A stretch of DNA of 39,180 nucleotides from Deltaproteobacteria bacterium (GCA_029881655.1 JAOUME010000009.1:1-39180), one strand, 5' to 3'; counted from the stretch's first letter, positions 16,181 through 25,188 are shown. Program-made: numbers and translations. The notes: generated from the sequence alone by a model not told the origin.

Positions 16181-16552
16181 TTAACGGTCAAGCGGCTCAA
16201 GCGGTATTTTTTTTGAGAGAAAATCCGAGGTCTGATTAAATGGATCAAGCATCAGCCTTTGGACGGGCCTGCCGTTCATGATGTGTTCATCCATGATTTC
16301 GGTGACATCCTCAGGAGTAACGCCTTGATACCAAACACCATCCGGATAGACCACGATTGAGGGGCCCGAGACGCAGGGACCCAGACAGCCTGTTGAATTA
16401 ACCCTGATCCGGTCGATCAGGACTCTGTCTTCCATCTGCTTTTTAATTTCTTCCCAGACGGCCATCGCGCCCCTTTGGATACAACTCCCTCTCATGTGAT
16501 CCGGGGGACGGTCATGCAAACAAACAAAAATATGTCGAAAAGGTATGGGCAT
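16181..16552 (-). CDS. Thioredoxin-fold [2Fe-2S] ferredoxin (Shethna-type)
   Basis: 123 residues with a strong GGAGA before the ATG at 16552. The four cluster ligands of thioredoxin-like [2Fe-2S] ferredoxins are visible: C11 (HIFVCLHDR), C24 (RGSC), and C56 and C60 (STGCLGPCVSGP). VVYPDGVWYQGVTPEDV is the usual C-terminal conserved block. The extended tail after residue 95 is unremarkable. These proteins are cytoplasmic electron carriers; the partner is not shown by the neighbours. Monocistronic, ended by the hairpin at 16112-16150. Confidence 0.9.
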   Translation of the reverse strand: MPIPFRHIFVCLHDRPPDHMRGSCIQRGAMAVWEEIKKQMEDRVLIDRIRVNSTGCLGPCVSGPSIVVYPDGVWYQGVTPEDVTEIMDEHIMNGRPVQRLMLDPFNQTSDFLSKKIPLEPLDR

Positions 16553-16782
16553 TTATTCTCCTAAATAATTTAAATTGAACCGATCAAATGATCGTCTTAA
16601 TTTTCTTCGCTTACGATCAACCTCATGCGATACTCAAGGCGAATGGACTTTTAAAGCAGGAAATGACTTGGTTTTGGCCGCGGCAACGATTCCGGATAAT
16701 GAAAAGTACAGGTGGGAGGGCTCCACGGGCTGGTGATAAAACCAAATCCAATCGCTTTAACAAACGTACCTTCCGCGCGCAT

Positions 16783-16811
16783 AAATAAAAAACGCCGCAA
16801 AGTGATGCGGC
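16783..16811 (-). terminator. Intrinsic terminator of the Kef-type antiporter gene
   Basis: On the minus strand, GCCGC (16811-16807), an 8-nt loop, GCGGC (16798-16794), then GTTTTTTATTTATG. It lies about 105 nt after the stop at 16916. Confidence 0.8.
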
Positions 16812-16813
16812 CC

Positions 16814-16846
16814 GTCTTCCCAGGTCTTCCCAGGTCTTCCCGACCT
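16814..16846. repeat. 10-bp tandem repeat, about 2.8 copies, ending in a small hairpin
   Basis: The unit GTCTTCCCAG starts at 16814, 16824 and 16834; the last copy ends in GA. The final copy forms AGGTC-TTCCC-GACCT (16832-16846). It lies between the antiporter stop and its terminator. No function evident. Confidence 0.75.
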
Positions 16847-16915
16847 GAGCCGCGTCTGCTATCGATGCGAGTATTAAAAAATATAATCGCCGCATCAATG
16901 AAGGTCAAGACATTT

Positions 16916-18928
16916 TTAAGGCCCCTCTACCGGAGGCTTCTCTTCCGGCAGAATTTCTTCGGACTCCTTTATGGGTTCCGCCATCTCCTGAAATGTCTGA
17001 CGCGACTGATCGGTGCCGATAATGGCGACCAGGTCACCAGACCGAAATCGAAAACCCGAGCCTGGGTTGGCTTCCAGTTTGTCCTCGCGGATGACCCCTA
17101 CAACCGAGGTCCCCGTTGTTTTCCTGATCTCGGCTTCGCCAATTGACCTGGATACAAGTGGGCTGTTCTCAAGAAGCAAGATCCACTGAAGATCGAATTG
17201 ATGTTCCGCCGACCTGAGCTGCGAGAGAGTCTTGTAGCCACCGCTGTCATCGAAAAAAGGAGCGAACAGGTCGTTTCTAAGCGACTCCGTGTACTGTTGG
17301 ATCACGGGCGCCGCAATCCGCAAATGCAGGAGTGAGCGTCTAGTCATCTCTAGGCCGGCCTCAAACTCGGGAAGCACGACATCGGTTACGCCCATCTCCT
17401 TAAAAACGGATAAGAACCCCGGATCCGAGGTTCTGGCGACGACATCGAGCCCACTGTTGAGCCGCTTCGAATTGATCACGATGGAACGCGCCAGAACCAT
17501 GTCCGGCGTCGTGACGATGAGCAGGCGGGCATATCCGATCTCCGCCGCTTCCAGCACAATCCCGTGACTCGCGTCTCCGTAGATCACAGGCAATCCCTGG
17601 ACCTTGATCTGTTCTACCCGCCGATGGTCCAGCTCGACGATCACCAACGGCAACCCGAGCTGTTGCAGGACCTTCGCTATCTGAAGCCCGACCCTCCCGC
17701 CCCCGGCCATGACCACATGCCTTCTAAAGCCCTCCTCCGGGATGTTCAGCGTCTCGAGCGGCTCATTTTTAAACCAGCGCTTCGTTAACGAATAGATCCT
17801 GACCGTCTGTCCCGATATAAAAGGCGTCAGCCCCATCGTCAGGATCGCCGTGGTCAGAACCAGCGAGTACAACTCGTCTCCGATCGACCCCGTTGAGACA
17901 CCCACCCTCGCCAGAACGAAGGAGAATTCGCCGACCTGAAACAGTCCCAAACCGACGGCCAAAGGTATCACGTTGCCGTACCTGAAGATTTTGGCGAGGG
18001 TGGCGAAAATAAACCCCTTGCCGATACTCACCATCAAGACCAGACCCATCACTTCGATGAAATGTTCCATCAGGAAGACCGGATCAAACAGCATTCCAAC
18101 GGAGGCGAAAAACAACAGGCCGAAGAGATCGCGCAGAGGGATAATATCGCTTAAGGCCTGGTGACCGAACTCCGATTCGCTCAGCACCATCCCTGCGACA
18201 AAAGCGCCAAAGGCAAAGGAAAGTCCCACCAGATGGGTAAAATAGCCAATGCCCAGGCCGATGGCGGTGATGGCCAGCAGAAAGAGTTCCCTTGACCCGA
18301 GCTTGACGATGTGTCCCATCAGGTGTGGAAGTAACCGGGTTCCAAGCAGGATCATACCGATGATAAAACCCGCCGCCTTTAAGACGGCGAAACCGAGCGC
18401 GGGCAATCCCGTAGACGGATTGCTGAGTTGGGGAAGAATAACCATCAGGGGGATCACCGCCAGGTCCTGGACGATAAGCATCCCGATCATCACTTTACTT
18501 GAGAGGGTTCCGAGCCACCCCTGGCTCATCAGGGTCTTGAGGATCACCATCGTGCTTGAAAGCGATATGAGCGCCCCGAGCCACAGCGATTGCTCCCATT
18601 CCCAACCCATTAGAGATCCCAGGCCGAGACCCAGGCCGATGGTAAGAATTATCTGGATGGGGGTACCGATCAAGGCCACTTTTTTGACGGGTTTGAGGTC
18701 TTTGAGCGAGAACTCCAGTCCAAGCGCAAACAGCAGAAGCGCGACTCCGATTTCGGCCAGGAGCTCTATTTCATGGGCGTTGGCGACGGTAAGGCCGCCC
18801 GTATGAGGCCCAAGGATAACCCCCGCGGCGATATAGCCAAGGATCAGGGGTTGTCCGAGTCTTTGCAACAGCAATCCGCAGCCGAACGCAACGACGATGA
18901 GAAGAATAATGTCAGTTGCCAAACCCAT
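16916..18928 (-). CDS. Monovalent cation:proton antiporter-2 family protein with RCK domains (KefB/YbaL-like)
   Basis: 670 residues from the ATG at 18928 ([13 protein letters not shown]). The frame extends 35 residues upstream, but those are charged and unlike the family. The first ~385 residues form a CPA2 membrane domain of about 12 TMs ([46 protein letters not shown]). An RCK-N/TrkA-N Rossmann domain begins [18 protein letters not shown] and includes [13 protein letters not shown]/TrkA-C domain follows near the end ([15 protein letters not shown]). Such proteins exchange K+ or Na+ for H+ and are gated by nucleotides or glutathione adducts. There is no ancillary KefF/KefG flavoprotein beside it. 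The local sequence looks more GC-rich than its neighbours, a weak hint of different ancestry. Confidence 0.87.
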   Translation of the reverse strand: MGLATDIILLIVVAFGCGLLLQRLGQPLILGYIAAGVILGPHTGGLTVANAHEIELLAEIGVALLLFALGLEFSLKDLKPVKKVALIGTPIQIILTIGLGLGLGSLMGWEWEQSLWLGALISLSSTMVILKTLMSQGWLGTLSSKVMIGMLIVQDLAVIPLMVILPQLSNPSTGLPALGFAVLKAAGFIIGMILLGTRLLPHLMGHIVKLGSRELFLLAITAIGLGIGYFTHLVGLSFAFGAFVAGMVLSESEFGHQALSDIIPLRDLFGLLFFASVGMLFDPVFLMEHFIEVMGLVLMVSIGKGFIFATLAKIFRYGNVIPLAVGLGLFQVGEFSFVLARVGVSTGSIGDELYSLVLTTAILTMGLTPFISGQTVRIYSLTKRWFKNEPLETLNIPEEGFRRHVVMAGGGRVGLQIAKVLQQLGLPLVIVELDHRRVEQIKVQGLPVIYGDASHGIVLEAAEIGYARLLIVTTPDMVLARSIVINSKRLNSGLDVVARTSDPGFLSVFKEMGVTDVVLPEFEAGLEMTRRSLLHLRIAAPVIQQYTESLRNDLFAPFFDDSGGYKTLSQLRSAEHQFDLQWILLLENSPLVSRSIGEAEIRKTTGTSVVGVIREDKLEANPGSGFRFRSGDLVAIIGTDQSRQTFQEMAEPIKESEEILPEEKPPVEGP

Positions 18929-19256
18929 GATCCGTTTCCAACTCCCCTGTCTACCCGTTTCTTTATATTTCCCGTTCTTTCGAAGTGATATCCCAGTCTC
19001 GGTATCACCGTCCACTAAGTCAACCAAAACCATCGATTAGCCCGAAGCGAAAATCAGCTGATCATGATATCCGGCCGCTATCGATCCCAAAAAAACGCAA
19101 TCGTGAGTGGAAAAATGAGGGAGAATGATGCCGGCCTATTAAGGAGCGTCTTTCGGTAATGCCTGTGGCGGGTGGCCATAAAAGCAAAAAAGCCCTGCCG
19201 GATATATCGGTGGGGCTTTTTGCAAATAAAAAATATTTTTATTCAACATCGAATTT
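18929..19256. other. Gene-free region upstream of the antiporter, with the tRNA terminator
   Basis: 328 bases between the antiporter start and the tRNA-Asn 3' end. Besides the tRNA terminator at 19186-19220, I find no convincing promoter, RNA or ORF. Confidence 0.6.
19186..19220 (-). terminator. Intrinsic terminator of tRNA-Asn
   Basis: AAAAAGCCC paired with GGGCTTTTT, extended by CCG/CGG around a TG mismatch, loop ATATAT. It is followed on the minus strand by a T-run. It starts 37 nt after the tRNA CCA end. Confidence 0.85.
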
Positions 19257-19332
19257 TGGCTCCCCGAGCAAGACTCGAACTTGCGACAGGGCGGTTAACA
19301 GCCGCCTACTCTACCAACTGAGTTATCGGGGA
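19257..19332 (-). tRNA. tRNA-Asn (anticodon GTT)
   Basis: The 76-nt cloverleaf on the minus strand has acceptor TCCCCGA (from 19332) pairing with TCGGGGA (19267-19261). The D-arm includes CTCAGTTGGTAGAG. The anticodon stem GGCGG/CCGCC carries the loop CTGTTAA with anticodon GTT. The T-arm contains GTTCGAGTC. Discriminator G at 19260 is followed by an encoded CCA (19259-19257). Confidence 0.97.
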
Positions 19333-19349
19333 ATATTGGTTATCAAAAA

Positions 19350-19378
19350 TATTTAACAACCACCGCAAGGCTTGTCAA
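19350..19378 (-). promoter_or_regulatory. Sigma70 promoter of tRNA-Asn
   Basis: Minus strand: perfect TTGACA (19378-19373), a 17-nt spacer and TAAATA (19355-19350). The tRNA 5' end lies 17 nt beyond the -10 box, so the leader is about 10 nt. Confidence 0.88.
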
Positions 19379-19678
19379 ACCTTTTTGATGGTTTTTTGTT
19401 GGACTATCATATCGCTCTTTAAATCAAATCAATAACCGAATCTGGCCCTTCAACCTGTTCTGATTTTACGAACCCGAAGTTTAATTAACCTCATTTCGGT
19501 TTGACCTCTTGCAACAAACCGTTAAAAGATTTAATAATAATTGGATGGTATATCGCGAAAAACCGTTGGGGTCGCCTAACAAAATGGGTTAGGAAATAAT
19601 TCCTGGCATCCAAGATCCTATGCCACGAAACAGTCGGTTTCAGGCAGTCCTGTTATTTTTAAAATGGAGTATTATTAA
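19379..19678. other. Intergenic leader of the sensor gene
   Basis: 300 bases between the tRNA promoter and the sensor gene at 19679. A small hairpin, CCTAAC (19575-19580) with GTTAGG (19588-19593), has no T-run and is not a terminator. Nothing else recognised. Confidence 0.5.
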
Positions 19679-21586
19679 ATGAAGTGGAGAATCTTTTCCT
19701 CCGGGATCATCCTTGTTTGTGGACTTTTTTTTTCTATCGGCAGTTCCATACTTCTTCAAGAAGAAGAGCTCAAAGAGGCCAGAGTCAATTTCGACCGGAT
19801 TGCCTTAAAGGTCTTTAGCGACTTCAACCAATCGCTCAAACAGGATCAGGCCGTTATCCAGGCCCTTCAGGCCGCCTATCTTCATCTGCCGCAGAAGGAT
19901 CATCCGGAGAGCCTCTCGGCTTTAGCGGAGACCCTCTCCAAGACGCGCGGGAACACCACAGCCCTGGGGATCGCGTTGCCCCTGACGGGTAGGGAAGCGA
20001 TGAGCTCGGTTAAAAAAAACCGGAAAAAGAACAGGCCGCCATTAAAGTTGTCCGATTTCAACCGGCATGAACTGTCAGTGGACGACCCAACGGCCGATTT
20101 GATGCCGGTCGTTTTTTCATATCATAGTGAGGATTGGGTGGTTTCCAATGGAACCGATTTGTTTTCAGATAAGGCTTTAAGGGAAACGATACTGAATGCC
20201 ATCGATAATAACAGCCAAAAGATCATCAGGACACACCTGCCGTTGGATGCGTCCGCCGGAAACGCGAACCTATGGTTTCTAAGCCCGTTTTCATTGGCGG
20301 AGCCTAGTGACGTAGCCGCCGGGCCTCCAGGTGACAAGGCCACCGGACTTGTTTTTTTGGCTTTGCCCATCAAAGATATTTTTGCTCCCATCATCCAGAA
20401 CCCCGAAGTGGAGAACATGACCGCGGTCATTCTAAGGGAATCGGGCTTACCTGGCGTGGAACCGGTTTACTTCTACGGAACCAACCAGATTTTGGATGAA
20501 ACCTTTTTTACCCAGCACGACCTGGAAATCGCTGGGGAAAAAATGGAACTGCTGGTTTTCGCGTCCCCGAACTACATGGCGCTTCAAAAAAGCAGCCTGT
20601 CCCTGACCTTTCTGATGATCGGCCTCTGCCTGACTTTAATCTTATCGGTGCTGGCCTGGTTCGCCGGAAAGCAGGTTTCTTTTTTTCAGGGCAAGGTCAT
20701 TGAGCAGACCCGCCTCGCCGAGACCTATCAAAAAATGATCCTGGATATCGCCAAATCTAAAGACGTCAAGGAAGCGATGCAAACCGGGCTGATTCATGTA
20801 TGTTCCTACTCCGGGTGGCCGGTTGGCCATGTCTATGTGCCCGATGACAAGGGGGTTGAGGCGATCGCCAATCTCTGGCAGATAGAAAATCTCAACCGTT
20901 TTAACAACTTCAAGGTAAACTATGAGTCCAGGAGTTTTATCTCCGGCAAAGGGCTGACCGACCGCGTACTCGAAAACGAGAGATATATCGCTATCACCGA
21001 TATTACTCTGGATCCCAGTTTCTCAAAATCAAAAATCACCATGAACCTTGGAATCAGGGGCGCCTACGGATTCCCTGTCTGGGTCTATGGTGAAATTTAC
21101 GCTGTTTTGGAATTTTTTTCGGAGAAACCCTTTGACGATAGCGAAGCCATCCCAAAAGTGGTCAACAGCCTGGTCGCTCAAATCGGAGAAGCCATCGAAA
21201 GAATCCACGCCATGAATACTTTTCAGGAGCATGAAGGCATCATCCGGGAATACAGCCGTCAAATCGCCAAAGGAATCCTTATTTTCGATGAAAAGGGCAA
21301 AATACATTCGCTCAGCGCTTTGGGCGAAAAAACGCTTGGATACCATCAACGGGAAATGGTCCACCGGTATATCAGCGAGTTTATAACCGATCAACCTCAG
21401 GAGCCGGCCCCACTGGAGACCACTTTGAATTTTGAGCAGATCATCCGCAGAAAGGGGACTCCCCTTCCTCTTTTCGCGGTCAGGAAAACGCGGTTTTTAA
21501 AGCCCATTTTGATGACCATAAGCGAAATCAAACTTGCGGATCACCGTCTCTTCTTCGCGATTATCGAAGAGGCTTTGGAAGGTTAA
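19679..21586 (+). CDS. Membrane sensor with CHASE-like periplasmic, GAF and PAS domains and no output domain
   Basis: 635 residues, ATG at 19679 with GGAG 9 nt upstream. TM1 is about residues 5-24. A periplasmic domain (25-305) starts with a long helix (EEELKEARVNFDRIALKVFSDF), as in CHASE domains. TM2 is near 310-330 (LTFLMIGLCLTLILSVLAWFAG). A GAF domain (about 350-500) has the SGWPVGHVYVPDD and GIRGAYGFPVWVYGEIYAVLEFFS blocks. A PAS-like domain (515-635) has GILIFDEKGKIHSLSALGEKTLGY. The frame then stops: there is no histidine kinase, GGDEF or EAL domain. Signal output may pass through the next small gene or an unlinked partner. The CHASE assignment is by layout only. Confidence 0.75.
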   Translation: MKWRIFSSGIILVCGLFFSIGSSILLQEEELKEARVNFDRIALKVFSDFNQSLKQDQAVIQALQAAYLHLPQKDHPESLSALAETLSKTRGNTTALGIALPLTGREAMSSVKKNRKKNRPPLKLSDFNRHELSVDDPTADLMPVVFSYHSEDWVVSNGTDLFSDKALRETILNAIDNNSQKIIRTHLPLDASAGNANLWFLSPFSLAEPSDVAAGPPGDKATGLVFLALPIKDIFAPIIQNPEVENMTAVILRESGLPGVEPVYFYGTNQILDETFFTQHDLEIAGEKMELLVFASPNYMALQKSSLSLTFLMIGLCLTLILSVLAWFAGKQVSFFQGKVIEQTRLAETYQKMILDIAKSKDVKEAMQTGLIHVCSYSGWPVGHVYVPDDKGVEAIANLWQIENLNRFNNFKVNYESRSFISGKGLTDRVLENERYIAITDITLDPSFSKSKITMNLGIRGAYGFPVWVYGEIYAVLEFFSEKPFDDSEAIPKVVNSLVAQIGEAIERIHAMNTFQEHEGIIREYSRQIAKGILIFDEKGKIHSLSALGEKTLGYHQREMVHRYISEFITDQPQEPAPLETTLNFEQIIRRKGTPLPLFAVRKTRFLKPILMTISEIKLADHRLFFAIIEEALEG

Positions 21587-21613
21587 TCCGGTTTTTTTTG
21601 GCCGATTATTTTT

Positions 21614-22033
21614 ATGAACTCTCCTGACCCATTGGATTTTTATGAAATCCAAAGTAAAAAATCCCAAGAACTAATCGATGGATTAAGGAAAATCAGCCTC
21701 GCTTGCTCGAACCATCCCGAAATCTTCTGTTTCCTCTGGTTTGATCCCCTCAACCAGTTAAAATCCATGCAGTTGATTTTCGATGAAAAACTGGTCCAAT
21801 GGACGCAGGTGAAAGGATTGGTATCGGGCGAAACCAACCGGCGTTTCCAGAATATCTTTAAGAAAGGTATCTTGAAAGGCTCAAGAACCATCCAGGAAAC
21901 AAGAGATCCACAGGTTCTAAAAGAAGGGATAACCATCCTGAGCGAGTCGATCTTCCCAGGTGAATACAAACAAATCATCCATAACAGCGTCCAGGAATTA
22001 TCAAAGGGTTTCCCCTGGGAAAACCAAGTTTAG
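21614..22033 (+). CDS. Small soluble protein of unknown function downstream of the sensor
   Basis: 139 residues, 27 nt after the sensor gene and presumably co-transcribed. No signal peptide or TM helix. The sequence is mixed helical/strand, with a hydrophobic, aromatic core EIFCFLWFDPLNQLKSMQLIFDEKLVQW (about 37-64). I do not recognise a family. Its neighbour suggests it could be a partner of the output-less sensor, but this is guilt by association. The last 4 nt overlap the end of the convergent ccmC. Shine-Dalgarno is poor. Confidence 0.65.
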   Translation: MNSPDPLDFYEIQSKKSQELIDGLRKISLACSNHPEIFCFLWFDPLNQLKSMQLIFDEKLVQWTQVKGLVSGETNRRFQNIFKKGILKGSRTIQETRDPQVLKEGITILSESIFPGEYKQIIHNSVQELSKGFPWENQV

Positions 22034-22710
22034 TGATGATCCTGGGGGAGATTGGCGATTTGTTTTTGAAACTTTCTGGATTTCAATTCCAGCTCGATTC
22101 TCTTTGAAGCGATAAACGCCAGCAGGAAGGAAAAGGCGAGAAGGCTCAAAAGCAGCATGACCAGAAGTGGCGTGTCAATCACGTTCTTTTTGGTGGAAAA
22201 AACGGTTGAGGGTTGGTGCAGGGTTCTCCACCAGGTTACCGACTGATGGATCAAAGGCACATCCAAAAACCCGATGATGCCGACGACCGCGGCGAAACGG
22301 GCCTGTTGCTCTCCATAGTCCATAAACTTCCGCAATAGCAGGTAGCCCACAAAAATCAAAAACAGGATCAAGGTCGTCGTCAGCCTCGCGTCCCAGGTCC
22401 AATAAGTGTTCCAGGTGGGTTTGGCCCAGATGGAACCGGTAATCAAGGTGATTCCGCAAAAGATCACCCCGATCTCGACCATGCATAAAGCGACCACGTC
22501 ATAGATCTCGGCCCTCTTCCACAGGTAGCCGATCGAACATAAAAAAGCGATAAACAACGCTAAAAACGTCAGCCAAATCGAAGGGACATGGATGTACATG
22601 ATCTTTTGCACAATCCCCATGGACGATTCGATCGGAGCCCAGAAAAAAACCAAATAACCTACCAGCGCAATACTGATGATGGAGGCTATCCCCAAAATTT
22701 TATTTAACAT
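22030..22710 (-). CDS. ccmC: Haem exporter protein C (CcmC, CcsA family)
   Basis: 226 residues with six predicted TM helices. The haem-handling WWD-type signature is visible as WNTYWTWDARLTTTLILF (about 103-120). Conserved periplasmic histidines are in MYIHVPSIW (TM2 region) and DVPLIHQSVTWWRTLHQPSTVF. CcmC presents haem to the chaperone CcmE for cytochrome c maturation. It is in the same orientation as ccmA and ccmB, but 221 nt downstream of ccmB, wider than usual. The Shine-Dalgarno is weak. No ccmD, ccmE or ccmF is visible, since the next minus-strand genes lie out of the cluster. Confidence 0.92.
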   Translation of the reverse strand: MLNKILGIASIISIALVGYLVFFWAPIESSMGIVQKIMYIHVPSIWLTFLALFIAFLCSIGYLWKRAEIYDVVALCMVEIGVIFCGITLITGSIWAKPTWNTYWTWDARLTTTLILFLIFVGYLLLRKFMDYGEQQARFAAVVGIIGFLDVPLIHQSVTWWRTLHQPSTVFSTKKNVIDTPLLVMLLLSLLAFSFLLAFIASKRIELELKSRKFQKQIANLPQDHH

Positions 22711-22931
22711 CGTTTAGACTTTTTCAGAGATGAACTCCTTAGGCGGGGATCATCTTGTTAAGGGTGCGTGATTAAATATCTGTTAAAACAGTCATCGTTT
22801 TCCGTCAACCAACTTATGGTTTCCTCTATCGATTTCCAGCGGCCGTTTGCCGGGCCGGGCTGCCTTTGCTATTTTAAAAACCGGAAACGGCGCGCCAACC
22901 CAAGTCGGCCATATCTTATCATCAAAAAAGA

Positions 22932-23603
22932 CTACATCTCCGCCACAAAATCGAAAATCAGGTAGGAAATAATCAAAAAGATCAAGTCAAACCCGATCAG
23001 AAGCTTTAACCAGTCCAACTCCCCGGAAAACCCCTCCCCGATCAGAATCCCCTGCATAATGCGGACACTGGCCAATAATAGCGGAATCAAAAGGGGGAAC
23101 AATAAAATCGGCAGCAGAATTTCCTTAAACCGCAAATCCGTCGTCAAACCGCTCAGTAGAGTCCCCAGCGATGAGAATCCCACGGCCGAGATCACGCTTA
23201 ACAGCATCAGGCTAAAGAAATGATCCAAAAACCCGCTGTAGAAAAATAGGCTGAACAAGGGGATGATCAGGCACTGGATGATCATGATAAAGATGATGTT
23301 GCCAAAAAGTTTGCCTAAAAAGATCGAACCTCGGCTTATCGGCGAAATCAAAAGGGATTCCATGCAGGCGTTTTCTTTCTCCAACTGAAAGGATTTGTTC
23401 AGGCTTAAGATCCCAGACAGCAAAAAAGTAACCCAAAAGGTGCCTGGAGCGAAAATGATATGGCTATCCTTGTCCGCGGGCATAGCGAAAGCGAACACCA
23501 GCAAAATGATCACGGAGAAAAAAAACATGGAAAAAAAATTCTCCATCCTTCGAAGATCCAGTCTCAGGTCCTTGATAAATATCGTCCAGATTTCGCTTAG
23601 CAT
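22932..23603 (-). CDS. ccmB: Haem exporter protein B (CcmB), ABC permease
   Basis: 223 residues from the ATG at 23603, with GAGAGG about 10 nt upstream; an in-frame TTG at 23621 overlaps the ccmA stop. Six TM helices follow the CcmB pattern: IFIKDLRLDLRRMENFFSMFFF at the start, then WVTFLLSGILSLNKSFQLEKENACMESLLISPISRGSIFLGK, then LLPILLFPLLIPLLLASVRIMQGI. With CcmA and CcmC it forms the ABC complex that releases holo-CcmE. It is 14 nt downstream of ccmA. The 221-nt gap to ccmC holds no gene that I can see. Confidence 0.92.
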   Translation of the reverse strand: MLSEIWTIFIKDLRLDLRRMENFFSMFFFSVIILLVFAFAMPADKDSHIIFAPGTFWVTFLLSGILSLNKSFQLEKENACMESLLISPISRGSIFLGKLFGNIIFIMIIQCLIIPLFSLFFYSGFLDHFFSLMLLSVISAVGFSSLGTLLSGLTTDLRFKEILLPILLFPLLIPLLLASVRIMQGILIGEGFSGELDWLKLLIGFDLIFLIISYLIFDFVAEM

Positions 23604-23617
23604 CTTTAGATTGCCTC

Positions 23618-24328
23618 TCAACGTTTTTGGTATTCCTCAATCAAATCATCATAAGTATAAGACGCCGTTTTCATATGGCTGGCGGCAACCCCGTTTTGCA
23701 TAATCGCTATTTTGTCGCAAAGCTCGAAACTGATATCGATCTGATGGGTGATCAGCAAAACCGTGCCGCCTTTTTTTTTAAACTCAGCCAGATAATCATT
23801 GAAAAATTCGATGGAATCATAATCAAGACCGGTATAAGGCTCATCCAGCAGCAATAGCTCCGGGTCCATCACCATCAGCTTGGCGATATTCAATCTTTTA
23901 TTCATGCCGCTGCTGAAAGTCTTTACCGGTATCTGGGCAAATTTCCTTAATCCCGTTCGGTGAAGGGCCCCCTCTATTTTTTCCCTAGGCGATGAAACCT
24001 TCTTTAATTTTGAGAAAAACAAAAGGTTTTCCTCGGCGGTCAAATCACCGTAAAACATCGTCTGGTGAGAAATCATCCCCAATGATTTCCTTAGGTTTTG
24101 AGGATTCTTTTTGGTATCTTGCCCCTTAAATGAAATCTTCCCCCCACTTGGCAGGACCAAGCCGGAAATGATTTTCATCAGGGTCGATTTGCCCGCTCCG
24201 TTTTTCCCCAACAGCAAGGTCAGTTCTCCTGCGGCAAGGTCCATATCGACCCCCTTGAGAACCTGTCTGTAACCGAAGTCTTTGCTGAGTTTGTCGATCT
24301 TCAGAACTTGGGTTTTCGTTTGAGGCAT
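23618..24328 (-). CDS. ccmA: Haem exporter ATP-binding protein (CcmA)
   Basis: 236 residues, a complete ABC ATPase. Walker A GKNGAGKST is at 41-49, the ABC signature FSSGMNKRL at 138-145, Walker B LLLLDEP at 157-163, the D-loop (GLD) follows, and the H-loop His is in LLITHQ. The FSSGMNKRL variant and length match CcmA of cytochrome c maturation system I; the next genes, ccmB and ccmC, confirm it. It energises release of haem-loaded CcmE. It follows the YbjN-like gene by 31 nt, so all four genes probably share a transcript. Confidence 0.92.
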   Translation of the reverse strand: MPQTKTQVLKIDKLSKDFGYRQVLKGVDMDLAAGELTLLLGKNGAGKSTLMKIISGLVLPSGGKISFKGQDTKKNPQNLRKSLGMISHQTMFYGDLTAEENLLFFSKLKKVSSPREKIEGALHRTGLRKFAQIPVKTFSSGMNKRLNIAKLMVMDPELLLLDEPYTGLDYDSIEFFNDYLAEFKKKGGTVLLITHQIDISFELCDKIAIMQNGVAASHMKTASYTYDDLIEEYQKR

Positions 24329-24359
24329 TGCTTAGGGCTGAATTATATGGAGGTTTTAG

Positions 24360-24806
24360 TCAAACCGCTTTGTCGTCGGGATAATATTTTTCCAGCAGAT
24401 ATTCAAATATCTCAGGATAAATCTCTCGAAATTCTTCAATGTGCTCCTTGAATTCCGAAAAGTCAAACCCTTCAACGCCCCGGATAATCCTCAGGTGGAG
24501 CGTGTCTTTCACAAGGCAGAGCTTGGAGCTTTTAACATGATGGGCATTTAAGGAGAGAAGCTCTTGAAAAAAAGGATATTTTTCCTGAGGCAGCCCTTCG
24601 AATAAAACCGCGTCAAAAATCACCAGAAGCGAGGTGATGATAATATTGAACGAATAATAGTCCTCCTTGATGGTCCAGATGTTATGCCGGATGCGGACAG
24701 CCCGGCCCTTTTCCTCTCCGAAGTATTTCTCGACATAATTTTCGATCAGGTCCTCGATTTCTTTTCGGGTCTCTTCACTATACGCGCTAAGTTTCTTTAA
24801 AGTCAT
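24360..24806 (-). CDS. YbjN-like / secretion-chaperone-fold protein
   Basis: 148 residues, acidic, cytoplasmic. Pattern: long helix at the start (TLKKLSAYSEETRKEIEDLIENYVEKYF), central strands (NIWTIKEDYYSFNIIITSLLVIFDAVL), a KYPFFQELLSLNAHHVKSSKLCLVKDTLHLRI block and a long C-terminal helix. This resembles the YbjN/Tir-chaperone (CesT-like) fold found in many delta-like bacteria. The function is unknown. Placement upstream of ccmA with a 31-nt gap suggests joint expression but not necessarily a role in cytochrome assembly. Confidence 0.6.
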   Translation of the reverse strand: MTLKKLSAYSEETRKEIEDLIENYVEKYFGEEKGRAVRIRHNIWTIKEDYYSFNIIITSLLVIFDAVLFEGLPQEKYPFFQELLSLNAHHVKSSKLCLVKDTLHLRIIRGVEGFDFSEFKEHIEEFREIYPEIFEYLLEKYYPDDKAV

Positions 24807-25188
24807 GGGTTCAGTCTATCGGGTTCTTTTTTAAAACAACCATCGCATAGATGCCTCTCTTGGTCAATTTGACTTTTTTAAAAACAATCCCCGCATGGAC
24901 CCGCTTGGCATCCCGCCACATCGCTTGTTTGTGGGTACAATCGCCCGTTTTTCACAGTAGAGAGGGACGATCAAATAAACTTTCAGCTGATTACAAAATG
25001 ATTTCGCAGGGTCATTTGAGCTTGATTGTTAACCTCGGACAGCCAGAATAAAATAAAAAACCAAATTTAAAGGTTAATTGTATTTCCATTAATCAATATT
25101 TCTGTTAATCTTGAGTTCATAAAAATAAACAAATCGGGTTGGTTTAACTCTGCCGTCCTTTTTTAAGCTTTTGGGAGATAGTTTAAAC
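24807..25188. other. Divergent intergenic region
   Basis: Part of a 513-base gap between the YbjN-like gene and the filament-like gene. It is AT-rich near 25060-25140. Frames here lack Shine-Dalgarno sites and look non-coding. The minus-strand promoter of the ccm operon must lie here but I cannot place it. Confidence 0.5.

Larger units (their letters stand above)
16553..16915. other. Gene-free region with tandem repeat and terminator
   Basis: 363 bases between the minus-strand ferredoxin and antiporter genes. It contains the antiporter terminator and a short tandem repeat (both listed). Open frames here look non-coding: no Shine-Dalgarno and no recognisable protein. Confidence 0.6.

Noticed and set aside
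16588-16788. A 66-codon plus-strand frame in the gene-free region after the ferredoxin gene
   Set aside because: No ribosome binding site, no recognisable protein features, and it ends within the antiporter's terminator; probably chance.
16112-16848. Possible CRISPR-like or mobile-element repeat
   Set aside because: The short direct repeat has no spacers, and the hairpins are explained as terminators; no terminal inverted repeats or transposase nearby.
19257-19332. Possible integration (att) site at the tRNA-Asn gene
   Set aside because: tRNA genes are frequent insertion targets, but I see no integrase gene and no repeated tRNA 3' fragment in the window.
19575-19593. Small hairpin CCTAAC/GTTAGG upstream of the sensor gene
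   Set aside because: Too short a stem, no T-run and no known riboswitch motif.
22768-22965. Small plus-strand frame between ccmB and ccmC
   Set aside because: It runs into the ccmB coding end on the other strand and has no Shine-Dalgarno; considered for ccmD, but the strand and sequence do not fit.
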